A stretch of DNA of 64,000 nt from CAYVOV01 sp964453525 (GTDB taxonomy: Bacteria > Chloroflexota > Dehalococcoidia > Dehalococcoidales > UBA2162): the NCBI GenBank assembly GCA_964453525.1, contig CAYVOV010000002.1:158824-222823 (forward strand), given 5' to 3'. Under the pieces are notes generated by a model. The model had not been told where the DNA came from. It worked only from the letters and a program-made list of their open reading frames with translations, and ran no database searches. A program made the position numbers and the translations under genes. Positions 24,589 to 32,323 of this stretch are shown here, piece after piece (the stretch's first letter is position 1; the number at the start of each line of letters is the position of its first letter).

Positions 24589-25149
24589 TCACATAGGTTT
24601 CTTGTTTTCATTTAACCGTTCAATGATTTTTTCAAGACGCTTTATTCTGGTCTCTTCCTTTTTGGCACCCAGATACAGGGCAGTATATGTTCTTCTGACT
24701 GAGAGAGGCATTTTCATAAAATTAGAAAATGCCGGCTCGGCACCTTTCAGAGCATCAGTTAAAACCTCAATCTGCCTATCAGTGATTGGCGCTTGTCTCG
24801 GCATATCCCAGGTGCCCTGTCTTTTTGCTTGTTCAATAGCCATTATTCCGTATTCAGTCATTCTGCCATTTTCAATAAGCCTGCTTGCCATATTCCTGTT
24901 TTTTTCTGACCATTTACTGCCTTTCCTTCTCGGTGTGAACTTCTTCAGATATTTTTCATTATCGATACTATTGAACTGTCCGTCTATCCAGCCAAAACAC
25001 AATGCTTCCTCCAGGGCTTCGTCCGCTTTAAGTGTTTTCAAGCTACTGGCTTTACTGAAAACCAGCCATATTCCTTTACTGACATTATGGTTTTCTAAAA
25101 GCCATTTTCTGAATTCTTCTCTATCAGTAAAAAGTATTTGTTCTTCCAT
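24589..25149 (-). CDS. YdeI/OmpD-associated family protein
   Basis: The 186-residue protein matches the YdeI-type family (bacteriocin-protection or DUF1905-like annotation): FTDREEFRKWLLENHNVSKGIWLVFSK, then EALCFGWIDGQFNSID, KKFTPRRKGSKWSEKN and the C-terminal helices LEKIIERLNENKKP. The function is poorly known. It is the last gene of a leftward operon: DUF3795, MarR, pyridoxamine-oxidase-like, YdeI. Spacing to the previous gene is 12 bases. The C-terminal YdeI domain (SNFMKMPLSVRRTYTALYLGA) is intact. Confidence 0.85.
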   Translation of the reverse strand: MEEQILFTDREEFRKWLLENHNVSKGIWLVFSKASSLKTLKADEALEEALCFGWIDGQFNSIDNEKYLKKFTPRRKGSKWSEKNRNMASRLIENGRMTEYGIMAIEQAKRQGTWDMPRQAPITDRQIEVLTDALKGAEPAFSNFMKMPLSVRRTYTALYLGAKKEETRIKRLEKIIERLNENKKPM

Positions 25150-25161
25150 AAAATCTCCCTG

Positions 25162-25584
25162 CTATTCTATTTCAAAGGATATATTCTGCAATGTATGATA
25201 GTAATTTCCTTCTTTAGCCGTAAAGCATAATACTGAGTAGTCCGGGTCTTCCACGCCCAGCAGATAATATTTTTCAGCACCTTCAAACCAGAGCATTTTT
25301 CTCGATTCTAAATCCTGAAGTATCTCTATAGTCCCAACAAGCATCAAGCCTTTAAATTCTTTTCCATCCACATAATAGACACATGCCCTGTTATCCTTCC
25401 TCAACTGTTGTACTCTTCTGGACGAAGTGTTGGTGCTGAACCAGAATTTTTTCAGACCATCATGTTTGAGATTGGTCAATCCTTTGATATTGGGGAAACC
25501 GTCCTCCCCAATTGTCCCCAGCAGACAGAAACTCAGCTTTTCAACCAGTCTCAGGCCTTGAGTAAAAGCTTCCTCTTTGTCCAC
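25162..25584 (-). CDS. Pyridoxamine 5'-phosphate oxidase-family flavoprotein
   Basis: The 140-residue protein has the split beta-barrel pattern of small flavin-binding proteins: KLSFCLLGTIGEDGFPNIKGL, then LKKFWFSTNTSSRRVQQL, KDNRACVYYVDGKEFKGLMLVG and a final FTAKEGNYYHTLQNISFEIE. It resembles the general stress protein 26 type with FMN or F420 binding; no true PdxH catalytic pattern is evident, so I do not use that symbol. It lies between MarR and YdeI in an operon; a redox or stress role fits but is inferred. Confidence 0.83.
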   Translation of the reverse strand: MDKEEAFTQGLRLVEKLSFCLLGTIGEDGFPNIKGLTNLKHDGLKKFWFSTNTSSRRVQQLRKDNRACVYYVDGKEFKGLMLVGTIEILQDLESRKMLWFEGAEKYYLLGVEDPDYSVLCFTAKEGNYYHTLQNISFEIE

Positions 25585-25605
25585 GACCGGGCCTCCTTTC
25601 TTTAC

Positions 25606-26055
25606 TTATTTATGCTCCTCCTCGTACCTTACCAGATTCGATAGGATATGCCTCAGCGTGTTCTCAAACTCGTCAATCTGTTCTTCTGAGAGTCCCTTAT
25701 AGAACAATGAAGTCATCTCTTTTGATACGGCTTCATGGCGGTCCTCAATTGATTTAACCTTACCGGACAGAGCAATAAGCGTCTTCCTTCTATCATTCTC
25801 ATCCACGTTCCTGACGATGTAGCTGCTCTGCTCCAGTCTATCAAGCATACCTGTTAAAGTGGTTTTGCCGAGAGATGTTTGCCGGGCAAGTTCACTGATT
25901 GGAACGTTATCCTTCTGCCAGAGTGAAAAAATAATCCGTCCCTGAGCTGTGTTTAAATCATTTATGTCATATTCTTTCAGCTTCCTGTTAAATATTCTTC
26001 CTGATATTTGTTTTATTTTTGAGATTAAGAATCCACCTTCACGAAGTTTTTCCAA
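25606..26055 (-). CDS. MarR-family transcriptional regulator
   Basis: The 149-residue protein has the winged helix-turn-helix in NVPISELARQTSLGKTTLTGMLDRLEQSSY and the wing VRNVDENDRRKTLIALS, with dimerisation helices at both ends. Likely autoregulatory: a perfect palindrome lies inside the operon promoter at 26592-26620. It is the second gene of the operon behind DUF3795. MarR proteins usually sense small phenolic or oxidising ligands; the ligand here is unknown. Confidence 0.9.
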   Translation of the reverse strand: MEKLREGGFLISKIKQISGRIFNRKLKEYDINDLNTAQGRIIFSLWQKDNVPISELARQTSLGKTTLTGMLDRLEQSSYIVRNVDENDRRKTLIALSGKVKSIEDRHEAVSKEMTSLFYKGLSEEQIDEFENTLRHILSNLVRYEEEHK

Positions 26056-26089
26056 GATTATTACCTACCAACAACTAATATCATCCAGC

Positions 26090-26539
26090 CTATACCTGAA
26101 TATCTCCTCCCGGCTCAGGCGTCTTGCCCCTGACCCACTGTATCGATAGCTCCCCACTTTTCCGGATATATTCGTCCAGACCGAGCTTTTTCAACATGAG
26201 GAGGTTGTATATCTTGGTGTTGTGTCTCCGTACTTCAGCCCGTTCACTGATAGGCGCCAGTTTCAGACACGGGAAGTCCCCACACTGATAACAGAAGTCC
26301 AGACCTTTCTTATTTACGCAGCAGTCATAGGTCTGGCAGAGATTATGACGGTGCGGCCGTCCCTGTTTCGGCCGGCAGCCCCCACAACTATTAACGAATT
26401 TATCAATGGTGAGATTTGCTCTGGTAGCCTCCTTCTGAATGGCAAGTTCGTCAGTACACAGGCTCTTTTCATAAGCAGGGCAACTGAGGCAACAATAGCC
26501 ACACGGAGCCACTAGCTGCAACTTCTCTTCGTCTACCAT
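26090..26539 (-). CDS. DUF3795 cysteine-rich protein
   Basis: The 149-residue protein is rich in Cys: VAPCGYCCLSCPAYEKSLC, SCGGCRPKQG, LCQTYDCCV and DFCYQCGDFPC. This spacing is that of DUF3795, probably a zinc- or cluster-binding protein of unknown function. It is the first gene of the operon with MarR, a flavoprotein and YdeI. The repressor-regulated promoter directly upstream suggests it is an induced stress protein, which is inference. Confidence 0.85.
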   Translation of the reverse strand: MVDEEKLQLVAPCGYCCLSCPAYEKSLCTDELAIQKEATRANLTIDKFVNSCGGCRPKQGRPHRHNLCQTYDCCVNKKGLDFCYQCGDFPCLKLAPISERAEVRRHNTKIYNLLMLKKLGLDEYIRKSGELSIQWVRGKTPEPGGDIQV

Positions 26540-26591
26540 TTTCCTTCCTCACAGTGCCATTGAATAGCTTAATAGAATCGGATGCTGTAGT

Positions 26592-26620
26592 AGTATAGTA
26601 CTATATAGTACTAATGTCAA
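26592..26620 (-). promoter_or_regulatory. Promoter with 18-bp palindromic operator (MarR-type)
   Basis: On the minus strand TTGACA (26615-26620) and TATACT (26592-26597) are separated by exactly 17 bases. The perfect palindrome TAGTACTATATAGTACTA (26596-26613) fills that spacer and touches the -10. A bound repressor would block polymerase. The MarR gene encoded two genes downstream is the obvious candidate. Confidence 0.8.
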
Positions 26621-26768
26621 CAGACACTCGCCTGATTATTTACAAGCTGCTATTGAGATTGTAGGAACAAGATTGAGATAAGAAAAACCTGTCAGTGAAG
26701 CCCTGATATATATCTAATAGTCCTGCCAATCCCTGTCAATGGCTTGTTGATTAGCTTTGGAGCTATTT

Positions 26769-27305
26769 TTATTTTCCGCATTCGGAAAGTTTCAGGTAAA
26801 CTTCTCTCAACAGCCTGGCATCATCCAGAGCGTGATGCTTCCTGTATTTTCCAGGAACAATTCCTATTTCCTTATAGAAATTATCCTTATTCTTCCAGTT
26901 GTAACTTTCAGGATTTATACCGAAGGCAAACAGCATAGAGGCAAAATCAACCGGCAGCCAGTATAATGGGTCACTATCAGTTTGACACAGTTTACTGGCG
27001 TAAACTGTGTCAAACTGATTGACGTATCCAACCATGTACGGCTCCGCAGTGCCGATGAAAGCATTCACTTTCCTTACGGCTACTTCCCTGCTTAGTTTGG
27101 GTTCTGTAAGCGCAGGGATAATATTATCCTTTACCCACTCATCCACTTCTCCTTCATACTCCAATTCAACATATAATTCTTCACCATTCGGTTTCACCAG
27201 ACCTATCGAGAGTATCTCACCCTTGTAAGGGTCCAGGCTTGAAAATTCGGTATCTATGAAAATAACATTATCTGAGAATGGCTTAAAGAAAATCTTATCA
27301 ATCAT
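26769..27305 (-). CDS. DEDDh-type 3'-5' exonuclease
   Basis: The 178-residue protein has the exonuclease motifs Exo I (IFIDTEFSSL), an Exo II Asp in VNQFDTVYASK and Exo III HHALDDARLLREVY, as in RNase T or Rv2179c-like exoribonucleases. Its core is complete; no extra domain. RNA is a possible substrate, but specificity cannot be read. There is no close operon partner; rpiB is 60 bases upstream on the same strand. Confidence 0.8.
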   Translation of the reverse strand: MIDKIFFKPFSDNVIFIDTEFSSLDPYKGEILSIGLVKPNGEELYVELEYEGEVDEWVKDNIIPALTEPKLSREVAVRKVNAFIGTAEPYMVGYVNQFDTVYASKLCQTDSDPLYWLPVDFASMLFAFGINPESYNWKNKDNFYKEIGIVPGKYRKHHALDDARLLREVYLKLSECGK

Positions 27306-27365
27306 CTGCCTGCTCCGCGGCTACTTATATAGCAATATCACATGCACTATTAGATAGAACTCTAT

Positions 27366-27803
27366 TTATTGACCTTCAAGGTCTGTTATTTTATCTACCC
27401 GGCGTTGATGTCTGCCGCCTTCAAAATCGGTGGTGAGAAAAGCATTGATTATGTCCGCCACGCCGTCCAGGCCATACTCAGCGCCGAGGCAGAGGATATT
27501 GGCATTGTTATGCTGGCGGGCGCGGGTGGCAGAAAAGACGTTGTGGCACAGGGCAGCCCTTATCCCTTTTACCTTGTTTGAAGAAATGCACATGCCGATA
27601 CCGGTGCCGCAAATCAGGATACCGAAATCGAAATCACCCCGGGCTACCGCTTCACCAACCTCTCTAGCAATATCCGGATAGTCCACGGCATCGGCAGTAT
27701 TGGTGCCGAAGTCCCTGTAACCATGCCCGGCTCTGGTAATTATGTCAATGACACCGTTCTTGAACTCAATCCCCCTGTGGTCATTGCCAACAGCAATGTG
27801 CAT
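27366..27803 (-). CDS. rpiB: Ribose-5-phosphate isomerase B
   Basis: RpiB interconverts ribose-5-phosphate and ribulose-5-phosphate. The 145-residue protein begins MHIAVGNDHRGIEFK and has the catalytic Cys in ICGTGIGMCISSNKVKGIRAALCHN and the block RQHNNANILCLGAEYGL. Length is typical. It lies 15 bases downstream of the tsaC-like gene. Related LacAB-type isomerases share the fold, but the closest motifs are RpiB. Confidence 0.95.
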   Translation of the reverse strand: MHIAVGNDHRGIEFKNGVIDIITRAGHGYRDFGTNTADAVDYPDIAREVGEAVARGDFDFGILICGTGIGMCISSNKVKGIRAALCHNVFSATRARQHNNANILCLGAEYGLDGVADIINAFLTTDFEGGRHQRRVDKITDLEGQ

Positions 27804-27818
27804 TCTCCTAAACCTCCA

Positions 27819-28448
27819 TTATAATAATGCCCCGGCAACCCGCTCTATATCTTCTGCCGGAATCGCCCCCTGTCTCAGTATAACCGGCTTTTCCCCGGTC
27901 AGGTCAACAACTGTAGACTCTTTACCACCCGGACACCTGCCGCCATCAATAATCAGGTCTATTTTTCCTCCGAGCTGAGAATCCACTTCCTCAGCGGTCA
28001 ATGGACTTGGTCTGCCGCTCAGGTTAGCGCTCGTCCCGACAAGGGGAGCGCCAAGACCTACGGCGAGTGCAACCGGAACGGGATGTGCCGGGATGCGTAA
28101 GGCGACAGTGCAACCTCCACCGCTGACTATATCAGGAACTGAAGCGGACTTTGGTAAGACCAGCGTCAGGGCGCCGGGTAGAAACTCCTTGATTAGCAAC
28201 CTGGCAACAGGGGGTAACTCTTCGGTAACTTCAGTTAATTGGGACTCGTTGGCAAGTAGCAAAGGAAGCGGCATATTCCGTGGACGCCCCTTCACTTCAA
28301 AAATCCTCTCCACAGCCTCAGGAAGATAGGCACTGGCACCAAGACCATAGACGGTATCTGTCGGATAGGCAATCACCCCACCCTGCTTGAGGATGGAAAC
28401 GCCCTTTTCAACCTGTTCCGATATATCCTGAGAAAGAATGCCTGGCAT
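27819..28448 (-). CDS. tsaC: L-threonylcarbamoyladenylate synthase
   Basis: TsaC/Sua5 makes threonylcarbamoyl-AMP from threonine, bicarbonate and ATP for the t6A tRNA modification. The 209-residue protein has GGVIAYPTDTVYGLGASA, EVKGRPRNMPLPLLLAN, FLPGALTLVLPKS and GTSANLSGRPSP, all family signatures. It is TsaC/YwlC sized and lacks the extra C-terminal Sua5 domain. It pairs with rpiB. Confidence 0.93.
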   Translation of the reverse strand: MPGILSQDISEQVEKGVSILKQGGVIAYPTDTVYGLGASAYLPEAVERIFEVKGRPRNMPLPLLLANESQLTEVTEELPPVARLLIKEFLPGALTLVLPKSASVPDIVSGGGCTVALRIPAHPVPVALAVGLGAPLVGTSANLSGRPSPLTAEEVDSQLGGKIDLIIDGGRCPGGKESTVVDLTGEKPVILRQGAIPAEDIERVAGALL

Positions 28449-28570
28449 TTCTTTGTTTCCAGAACTCCGGAGTGTTTTCCCTCAGTCTGAGGACAGTATA
28501 GCATAGCCCCGAATAGCAGTAAAAAATCAGATATCTGTCAATTTTCAGTAGTGAGACTTTGGTAAATTGG

Positions 28571-28579
28571 TGCTATAAT
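28571..28579 (+). promoter_or_regulatory. Extended -10 promoter for the flavodoxin-guaA transcript
   Basis: TGCTATAAT is an extended -10 element with a perfect TATAAT (28574-28579). A clear -35 is not seen. ATG 28608 is 29 bases downstream of the -10. Confidence 0.5.
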
Positions 28580-28607
28580 AGAGCAAATAAGAAAAAAGGG
28601 AGCGTAA

Positions 28608-29042
28608 ATGGCGAAGATATTGATTATCTACCACTCTCAATCCGGCAATACAGAAAAAATGGCGCAGGCAGTCAATGACGGAGCACTTTCCGCAGGCGCC
28701 ATAGTCAGCCTGAAGAAAGCCGCCGATACCAATGCCGATGACCTGCTCAACTGTGATGCCGTCATTATGGGTACAGCCAATTATTTCAACTATGAGGCGG
28801 GAATGATGAAAGATTTCTTCGACCGCAACTTCTTTGCCATAAAGGGCAAGGTCGATGGTAAACCTTACGCTACTTTCGGCAGTCACGGTAACGGAGGCAC
28901 AGTGGCAATTGAAAGCCTTAATAAACTCTGCGACAAGCTTGGCCTGAAAAAAGCCACTGATAGTGTAGCCTCATTCAGAGAGCCTTCTTCCCAGGTCCTG
29001 AACGAGTGCAAAGGGCTGGGCAGTAAAATGGCTCTCCTGTAG
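28608..29042 (+). CDS. Flavodoxin-family protein
   Basis: The 144-residue protein has the FMN phosphate loop YHSQSGNTEKMAQAV near residue 8 and the flavin-contact segment GTANYFNYEAGMMKDFFDRN, then GSHGNGGTVAIESL. It resembles short WrbA/flavodoxin proteins, acting as an electron carrier or NAD(P)H:quinone-type reductase. There is no membrane segment. It is followed by guaA on the same strand after 26 bases, but functional linkage is not evident. ATG has a GGGAG site. Confidence 0.85.
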   Translation: MAKILIIYHSQSGNTEKMAQAVNDGALSAGAIVSLKKAADTNADDLLNCDAVIMGTANYFNYEAGMMKDFFDRNFFAIKGKVDGKPYATFGSHGNGGTVAIESLNKLCDKLGLKKATDSVASFREPSSQVLNECKGLGSKMALL

Positions 29043-29068
29043 CCGGATAAGACAAGTTATTATTAGCT

Positions 29069-30757
29069 ATGACTAAAAGAAAAACAAAAAATAATCCTGA
29101 AGCAGACATTCACCGGGTAACAACAAGCGGCGATATCGAGGTCTCCACCTACCTTGAAATCGCCAAGGAGATGGGCGGAGAGCAGCCTGTTGCAGCAAAA
29201 GAAGTTGCCCCCATTGCCGAGCGTGAAGCTATAATCGTCATGGATTTCGGCTCACAGTACAGTCTGCTGATTGCCCGGCGGATAAGGGAGTGCCAGGTAT
29301 ACTGTGAACTTGTCCCGCATGATACTCCCTGGGGAAAAATAGAACCGCTCAACCCAAAAGGATTCATTCTCTCCGGAGGACCGGCGAGTGTTTACCAGGA
29401 AAACGCTCCTCTGGCTCCTGCCTACGTTTATGAAAGTCACCTGCCGGTACTCGGTATTTGCTATGGTATGCAGGTAATCACCAAACAGCTTGGAGGCCGG
29501 GTGGCACCGGGAGAGAAGAAGGAATACGGTCACGCCATCCTTCATCTCAGTGGTTCAGATTCTCCGCTTTTCGCCGGGCTGGAAACCTCGGCACCGGTCT
29601 GGATGAGCCACGGTGACAGGATTGAAGAAGTGCCTCCCGGTTTCATCGCTTTAGCCCAGACCGAGAATTCACCCATCGCCGTTATGGGCAATAATAACGG
29701 AATATACGGTCTCCAGTTTCACCCGGAGGTAGCCCACACTCCACAGGGAAAGGCAATCCTGAAAAACTTCGCCCTTGAGATATGCGGCTGCAAGGGAAAC
29801 TGGACAATGGGTAACTTTATCACCGAGAACATTGCCAGAATAAAAAAGCAGGTGGGCAAAGGTAAAGTAATAAATGCCCTCTCCGGCGGAGTAGACTCGG
29901 CAGTGGTAGCAAGCCTTATCCATCGGGCGGTTGGAGACCAGCTTACCTGCATCTACGTTAACAACGGACTGCTGCGGCGCGAGGAAGTCGAACGCACTTC
30001 CAAGGTTTTCGACGCGAACCTGGGTATGAAGATTATCTATGTTGATGCCACTGATAGGTTCCTTAACCGCCTGAAAGGAATTACCGACCCCGAGATAAAA
30101 AGGAAGGTCATCGGCGAGGAATTCATCGAGGTATTCGAAGAAGAGGCAAACAAAATCGGCAGGGTCGACTTCCTCGCCCAGGGTACTCTCTATCCGGATG
30201 TCATTGAGAGTGCTGCCTCGGGAAGTACTGCCTCGGCAAAGATAAAAAGCCACCACAATGTCGGCGGACTACCGGCAAGGATGAGACTCAACCTGATTGA
30301 GCCGTTGCGTTACCTTTTCAAGGACGAGGTACGCCAGGTAGGCCTTGAGCTTGGAATGCCTGAAGAAATGGTCTGGCGGCAGCCTTTCCCGGGTCCGGGA
30401 CTGGCAATCAGGATTATCGGCGATGTCACCCGTGAGAAACTTGAGACGCTGAGGTCAGCGGATTTCATTGTAATGAATGAGATTAAAAAAGCCAATCTAT
30501 ACCGGCAACTCTGGCAGACCTTTGCCGTTTTGACGGATGTAAAGAGCACCGGTGTGATGGGCGATTATCGCACTTACGGTTACCTGGTCGCCCTGCGTGC
30601 TGTAACCAGTGAGGATGTTATGACCGCCGACTGGGCACGTCTCCCCTATGACCTCCTTGCCCGGATATCAAACCGTATTATAAATGAAGTTCCCGGCGTT
30701 AACCGCGTCGTCTATGATATAACCTCCAAACCTCCATCGACAATCGAGTGGGAGTGA
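29069..30757 (+). CDS. guaA: GMP synthase (glutamine-hydrolysing)
   Basis: GuaA aminates XMP to GMP. The 562-residue protein has the class I glutamine amidotransferase domain with the nucleophile in LGICYGMQVITKQLGG and the His-Glu region LQFHPEVAHTP. The ATP pyrophosphatase domain has ALSGGVDSAVVASL, and the dimerisation domain contains RQPFPGPGLAIRIIGD. An N-terminal extension of about 54 residues, charged and not conserved, precedes IIVMDFGSQYS. Start ATG 29069 has no strong ribosome site, so an internal start is not excluded. Purine genes purD, purE and purB lie a few kb downstream. Confidence 0.95.
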   Translation: MTKRKTKNNPEADIHRVTTSGDIEVSTYLEIAKEMGGEQPVAAKEVAPIAEREAIIVMDFGSQYSLLIARRIRECQVYCELVPHDTPWGKIEPLNPKGFILSGGPASVYQENAPLAPAYVYESHLPVLGICYGMQVITKQLGGRVAPGEKKEYGHAILHLSGSDSPLFAGLETSAPVWMSHGDRIEEVPPGFIALAQTENSPIAVMGNNNGIYGLQFHPEVAHTPQGKAILKNFALEICGCKGNWTMGNFITENIARIKKQVGKGKVINALSGGVDSAVVASLIHRAVGDQLTCIYVNNGLLRREEVERTSKVFDANLGMKIIYVDATDRFLNRLKGITDPEIKRKVIGEEFIEVFEEEANKIGRVDFLAQGTLYPDVIESAASGSTASAKIKSHHNVGGLPARMRLNLIEPLRYLFKDEVRQVGLELGMPEEMVWRQPFPGPGLAIRIIGDVTREKLETLRSADFIVMNEIKKANLYRQLWQTFAVLTDVKSTGVMGDYRTYGYLVALRAVTSEDVMTADWARLPYDLLARISNRIINEVPGVNRVVYDITSKPPSTIEWE

Positions 30758-31263
30758 TGGGAACGATTCCTGAAGGAAAATCCATTAACCCGAAGCAGCA
30801 GGTCGATAATCTTGACCTAAGCATTAAGAAATATATCAGATGCCTTGACTCACTGCCTGATGTATTATTTCTTAAGAAAATGGATGACTGGGCTCCCCGG
30901 GATATCACAGCGCATCTTATCGGCTGGAACCTGTACACAATTGAAGGATGCCAGCAGATAATGAGAGGGGAAACCCCCTCCTTCTTTATTGACCCGGGGA
31001 ACGATTTCAGTAAGGTAAATGCAGTGCTGGTTCGAGAACACAACTCAACTGACAAGGCTGAGCTAATAAAACAGCTGGAGGCTTCTGCCAAAGAGCTTAA
31101 GCAGTATGTACTATCCCTTGACCCAACCGAGTGGGACAACGATTACGGAGTGACTTATAAAGGAGGAGTGGTCACGGTAAAAAATATGGTTGATGCTCTT
31201 TGTTATGATTTTAATTCCCACCGACAGCAGATTGAACAATGGGCTGAGAGTATAACAACGTGA
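30757..31263 (+). CDS. DinB-like/ClbS-type protein
   Basis: The protein of about 168 residues has a four-helix DinB-type bundle: LPDVLFLKKMDDWAPRDITAHLIGW near the first metal histidine, the middle VREHNSTDKAEL and a final DALCYDFNSHRQQIEQWAES, where His residues can form a metal site. The function is unknown; some relatives are thiol transferases or detoxify genotoxins. I chose ATG 30757, which overlaps the guaA stop as TGATG; a GTG at 30748 is an alternative. Co-transcription with guaA is likely. Confidence 0.75.
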   Translation: MGTIPEGKSINPKQQVDNLDLSIKKYIRCLDSLPDVLFLKKMDDWAPRDITAHLIGWNLYTIEGCQQIMRGETPSFFIDPGNDFSKVNAVLVREHNSTDKAELIKQLEASAKELKQYVLSLDPTEWDNDYGVTYKGGVVTVKNMVDALCYDFNSHRQQIEQWAESITT

Positions 31264-31282
31264 CCGGGTAAAGGAGAGTTAG

Positions 31283-31301
31283 AGAGGGGCGAAGCCCCTC
31301 T
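31283..31301. repeat. REP-like hairpin AGAGGGGC-GAA-GCCCCTCT
   Basis: Perfect eight-pair hairpin after the DinB-like gene, followed by TTCTAT. It may serve as a terminator for the guaA transcript. The same GAGGGGC core recurs at 43531-43553, and partly at 34311-34326. Confidence 0.55.
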
Positions 31302-31423
31302 TCTATAGACTTCCCCTTCCCCTTTGACAAGGGGAAGGGTTCTCCCTGAAGGTTCTCCCTGAAGTGGACACAGGGGATAGGGTAGATAAATCAATAAGGA
31401 TTTGTATTAGTTAAGAGAGGAAT

Positions 31424-31756
31424 ATGCCGTATTGCCCCGAATGCCGTGATGAGTTTCAGGAATGGGTAGAAGTCTGTCCGGACTGTAATGTCGCCCTGGT
31501 CAGGGAATTACCCGTTCTGCCGGAGCGTGAAGTAACAGACGAACCGCTGGTTCATATCGCTACCGCCCCCAATGAACCGCTGGCCAATATGTGGGTAGGA
31601 ATCCTAGAGAACGAAGGTATTCATTCTTTATTAAAAAGCGGAAACCTGAAAGCGGCCATGTATATGCCATCTCTTTCTTATGGCTGTGAAATTCATGTGC
31701 TGGCTTCCAAAGCAGAAAAGGCAAGGGAGATATTATCTCCATTTCTCGAAGAATAA
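31424..31756 (+). CDS. DUF2007-type zinc-ribbon protein
   Basis: The 110-residue protein has an N-terminal zinc-ribbon CPECRDEFQEWVEVCPDC and then a DUF2007 (putative signal-transducing) domain: LVHIATAPNEPLANMWVGIL, ENEGIHSLLKSG, CEIHVLASKAEKAREIL. Its function is unknown. It has its own good ribosome site (AGAGAGG). No membrane segment. Confidence in the fold is good, none in a role. Confidence 0.8.
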   Translation: MPYCPECRDEFQEWVEVCPDCNVALVRELPVLPEREVTDEPLVHIATAPNEPLANMWVGILENEGIHSLLKSGNLKAAMYMPSLSYGCEIHVLASKAEKAREILSPFLEE

Positions 31757-31820
31757 TTTTATAACAAAAGCAAATAAAGAAAAAAGGAGTGTCTGAAAAG
31801 AGCCTCGCCCTTATTAATTT

Positions 31821-31939
31821 GTCATTGCGAGGAGTCCCGATTAAATAGGAATGACGTGGCAATCTGGGACGGGGGTATCTCTTCCCCACCACACAGATTG
31901 CTTCGCCTTCCGCCTGCGGCGGAATGGACTCGCAATGAC
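31821..31939. repeat. Dispersed repeat family B, copy 2 (MITE-like)
   Basis: Terminal inverted repeats GTCATTGCGAG (31821-31831) and CTCGCAATGAC (31929-31939) are perfect. Internal CGCCTGCGGCG is palindromic. It ends 23 bases before the GIY-YIG gene. Confidence 0.65.
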
Positions 31940-31962
31940 GTGGCGAAGGAATCTTTATCAAT

Positions 31963-32250
31963 ATGGAACAACCATATTACGTCTACTTAATGACCAACCA
32001 CAAGAATACCGTCCTTTATACTGGTATTACCAATAACCTGCAAAGAAGAGCATATGAACACAGGAACAAGCTGATCAAGGGTTTCACAATGAGATATAAT
32101 CTGACCAGACTTGTATATTATCAGTTATGTGATAATACCGAAGGTGCTATTATAAGGGAAAAGCAAATCAAAGCCGGGTCAAGGCAGGATAAGATAAATC
32201 TTATTGATTTCGTAAATAGGGACTGGCATGACTTGTATGACGAGTTATGA
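31963..32250 (+). CDS. GIY-YIG endonuclease-domain protein, second copy
   Basis: The 95-residue protein is homologous to the one at 13736-14050: YYVYLMTNHKNTVLYTGITN, then LQRRAYEHRNKLIKGFTMRY, LVYYQLCDNTEGAIIREKQIK and DWHDLYDEL. YYVYL and LYTGIT stand for the GIY-YIG motifs; catalytic Arg and Glu candidates are kept. It ends shortly before purD and begins just after a family B repeat. Whether it is functional or tied to repeat movement is unknown. Confidence 0.85.
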   Translation: MEQPYYVYLMTNHKNTVLYTGITNNLQRRAYEHRNKLIKGFTMRYNLTRLVYYQLCDNTEGAIIREKQIKAGSRQDKINLIDFVNRDWHDLYDEL

Positions 32251-32305
32251 ATTGCTAGCACTAGCAGTTCACTTTGCCTCGTGAACGCAGTCTCTCAATA
32301 ACACC

Positions 32306-32323
32306 AGAGGAGGTTGAAAACTG
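32306..32323 (+). promoter_or_regulatory. Ribosome site fixing the CTG start of purD
   Basis: AGAGGAGG precedes CTG 32321 by eight bases (AGAGGAGGTTGAAAACTG). No ATG, GTG or TTG is in the right frame before codon 50. Confidence 0.7.

Noticed and set aside
30757..31263. In-frame TGA readthrough of guaA into the next gene
   Set aside because: The next gene is in another frame and has its own start overlapping as TGATG; no SECIS hairpin follows.
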